Below, piece by piece: positions 4,893 through 6,336 of a DNA stretch of 6,336 bases (its first letter is position 1; every line of letters begins with the position of its first letter). The notes under the pieces are model-generated. The model was given only the letters and a program-made list of their open reading frames with translations, was not told where the DNA came from and did no database searches. The DNA is from an uncultured Acetatifactor sp. (GTDB taxonomy: Bacteria > Bacillota > Clostridia > Lachnospirales > Lachnospiraceae): assembly GCA_948496895.1 (NCBI GenBank), contig CAOOJO010000161.1, positions 1 through 6,336 on the forward strand, read 5' to 3'. A program made the translations under genes and the position numbers.

Positions 4893-6336
4893 TCATCCAA
4901 TCCTGCTTCTCACCTTATCCGGATCGGTCTCCCGCAGAGGGGTGTCCTCCAGGACGGAAACCGCGGCCGCCGCTCCCGCCGCCTCCCCCACCTTGGCGCA
5001 GGTGGCGATATAGTGGATCATCCGGCCCGCCGGTTTGCCGGTCACGAGCAGATTGTCGAAGCCGCGCACGATCAGGCTTGCCAGAGGGACTCCCCAGCCA
5101 TGCTCGTTCTGCCCACTGTGTGGATGGCCCCTGACATAGGTCAGGATATCCGTGCGGTCTGAATATCCCGCCAGATCCTCTTTGGAGATGGTATACTCCG
5201 TAAACCCTTCCGGCTCCTCGGGCACCCGCAGGGCCTTGGAGATATTGGCATACACATCCATCAGATGGGCATTCTCAAAGCCCGGGATGTATTCCCGGAA
5301 GAAACGGTGGTAGATCCACTGCAGCCTGCGGGCCGCATTGACGGCGCTGGAATAGTTCAGGGGATCCGCCACGTCCACCTCCTCGAAGCCGTCTCCGAAG
5401 ACGGGATAGCAGCCCATATTGTCCCTCTCATAGAAGAGCCAGACATGCTCTCCGTTGGAGCGCCTGATGGCGGCATATTCCGGATTGTCCCGGATAGCCC
5501 TGTCCAGGGTCTTCATGAAACCATGGATGAACAGCGGATTGCCTCCCTGGACCAGCCTGCGCATCTCCTCGGGCTGCGCCCGCTTGCCCACCATGGGGCG
5601 CAGGAACCACCCTGGCTCAGGCGCTCTCTTCCCTTCCGCCCTGGCCCTTGCCATCGCCTCATCCTCTGCCAGCAGAATCTCCGGGTCTTCCGACGAGATC
5701 TCCTCCTCTATGAACTCCAGGGTGCGCATGATGTCGATTCCACCCACGCGGACCAATGTGCCCATATAGCCCTTGGAATGGGGGAAAGGATTTCCGGCGC
5801 AGGTACTCACTACCGCGCTCTGGGAAGTATCCACGATCCGCCTGGCCAGTATCTCATACTTCGCGCCGTTCTCTCCCTGCACCACCACGCCCTTCAGGGT
5901 CTTCCCCTCCAAAATCGCGTCGATTACGGGCATCTGATACAGAATCCGCACGCCCGCCTCGTCCAGCAGCTTCAGGGAGACATAGCGGTAGGCATTGGGA
6001 TTTACATACTGGTCATTAAAGGCGTTCATCCAGGAATCCGGCTGGCTGTAGGGAATATATGGCTCCAGATGGGCCTTGCGCAGAGCCGCGTTGATCCCCT
6101 CCCTTTCCATCAGCTTATAGTCGATCCTCGAAAACAGCGGGTCGGACTGCCCCTCCGCCACCGCCAGGTTCAGGATTTCCCAGGGAATCCCGCTGATCAG
6201 TAGCCTGCCGTCGATGTCCAGGAAGCCGTCCAGCCCCCATGTGTCGATTTCCGCCGCCTGGCCCCCGATTACGGCATTCCTTGATAATGGCAGGGTGCAA
6301 AATTTAAATGCTGGGAAAGACGGTGTGGGAACTAGG
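4893..6336 (-). CDS. FAD-dependent oxidoreductase (PF12831-like), 5' end missing
   Basis: 480 codons are open to the right edge with no convincing start; a GTG at 6161 exists but lies inside conserved sequence (GIPWEILNLAVAEGQSDP), so it is not the start. From AVIGGQAAEIDTWGLDGF (in-window residues 21-38) onward the protein fits FAD-dependent oxidoreductases of the FAD_oxidored group. It has the post-Rossmann GG, a middle domain with VDTSQSAVVSTCAG, and the C-terminal FAD-closing motif NLLVTGKPAGRMIHY with KVGEAAGAAAAV (428-459). The family oxidises or reduces varied small substrates; the substrate here is unknown. Upstream of residue 19 the frame reads LVPTPSFPAFKF..., which does not look like the expected GxGxxG/Ala-rich helix and LLxER strand. 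The dinucleotide-binding start is thus absent, broken or replaced near 6282. It is the first visible gene of the operon with lyase and sialidase. Confidence 0.82.
   Translation of the reverse strand, partial: LVPTPSFPAFKFCTLPLSRNAVIGGQAAEIDTWGLDGFLDIDGRLLISGIPWEILNLAVAEGQSDPLFSRIDYKLMEREGINAALRKAHLEPYIPYSQPDSWMNAFNDQYVNPNAYRYVSLKLLDEAGVRILYQMPVIDAILEGKTLKGVVVQGENGAKYEILARRIVDTSQSAVVSTCAGNPFPHSKGYMGTLVRVGGIDIMRTLEFIEEEISSEDPEILLAEDEAMARARAEGKRAPEPGWFLRPMVGKRAQPEEMRRLVQGGNPLFIHGFMKTLDRAIRDNPEYAAIRRSNGEHVWLFYERDNMGCYPVFGDGFEEVDVADPLNYSSAVNAARRLQWIYHRFFREYIPGFENAHLMDVYANISKALRVPEEPEGFTEYTISKEDLAGYSDRTDILTYVRGHPHSGQNEHGWGVPLASLIVRGFDNLLVTGKPAGRMIHYIATCAKVGEAAGAAAAVSVLEDTPLRETDPDKVRSRIG

Noticed and set aside
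2931..5162. Plus-strand open frame of 743 codons
   Set aside because: It lies antisense to the sialidase, the lyase and the end of the flavoprotein gene, which all have clear family motifs. Its product is low-complexity, rich in Pro, Arg and His, and resembles nothing; GC-rich codon bias on the minus strand keeps the frame open.
5265..6203. Plus-strand open frame of 312 codons
   Set aside because: Antisense shadow of the FAD oxidoreductase, with no ribosome site or recognisable domain.

Overview
The window is GC-rich bacterial chromosome with every convincing gene on the minus strand, so it is read from high to low coordinates. Strong AAGGAGG-type ribosome sites, the style of the NimA-like, zinc-ribbon, GyrI-like and Fpg-like genes, and the sialic-acid-type genes suggest a gut Firmicute, probably a GC-rich Lachnospiraceae or related clostridium. 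The taxonomic call is inference.

Right half (about 6336-2793): three closely spaced minus-strand genes look like one operon. They are an FAD-dependent oxidoreductase (5' end missing or beyond the edge), an N-acetylneuraminate lyase/DHDPS-superfamily aldolase, and a cytoplasmic-looking GH33-type sialidase. A 10-bp-stem terminator closes the unit 30 bases after the sialidase stop. The likely theme is internal processing of sialic acid or a related nonulosonic acid: the sialidase frees the sugar acid and the lyase splits it to pyruvate plus an amino sugar. The flavoprotein's substrate is unknown. No transporter, nanE or nanK lies in the window.

Middle (2793-2466): a gene-poor scar. It holds a frameshifted remnant of a WYL-domain regulator C-terminus on the minus strand and one doubtful 20-codon plus-strand ORF that ends next to it.

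Left half (2465-1): a NimA-like flavin-binding split-barrel protein with its own promoter. After it comes an intergenic region with two adjacent inverted repeats and two leader hairpins. Then follow a small zinc-ribbon protein, a GyrI-like effector-binding-domain protein and the start of a Fpg/Nei-family DNA glycosylase homologue that runs off the left edge. The last three probably form one transcription unit. The glycosylase homologue lacks the usual N-terminal proline and hairpin lysine of its family.

No tRNA, rRNA, CRISPR array or insertion sequence was seen.
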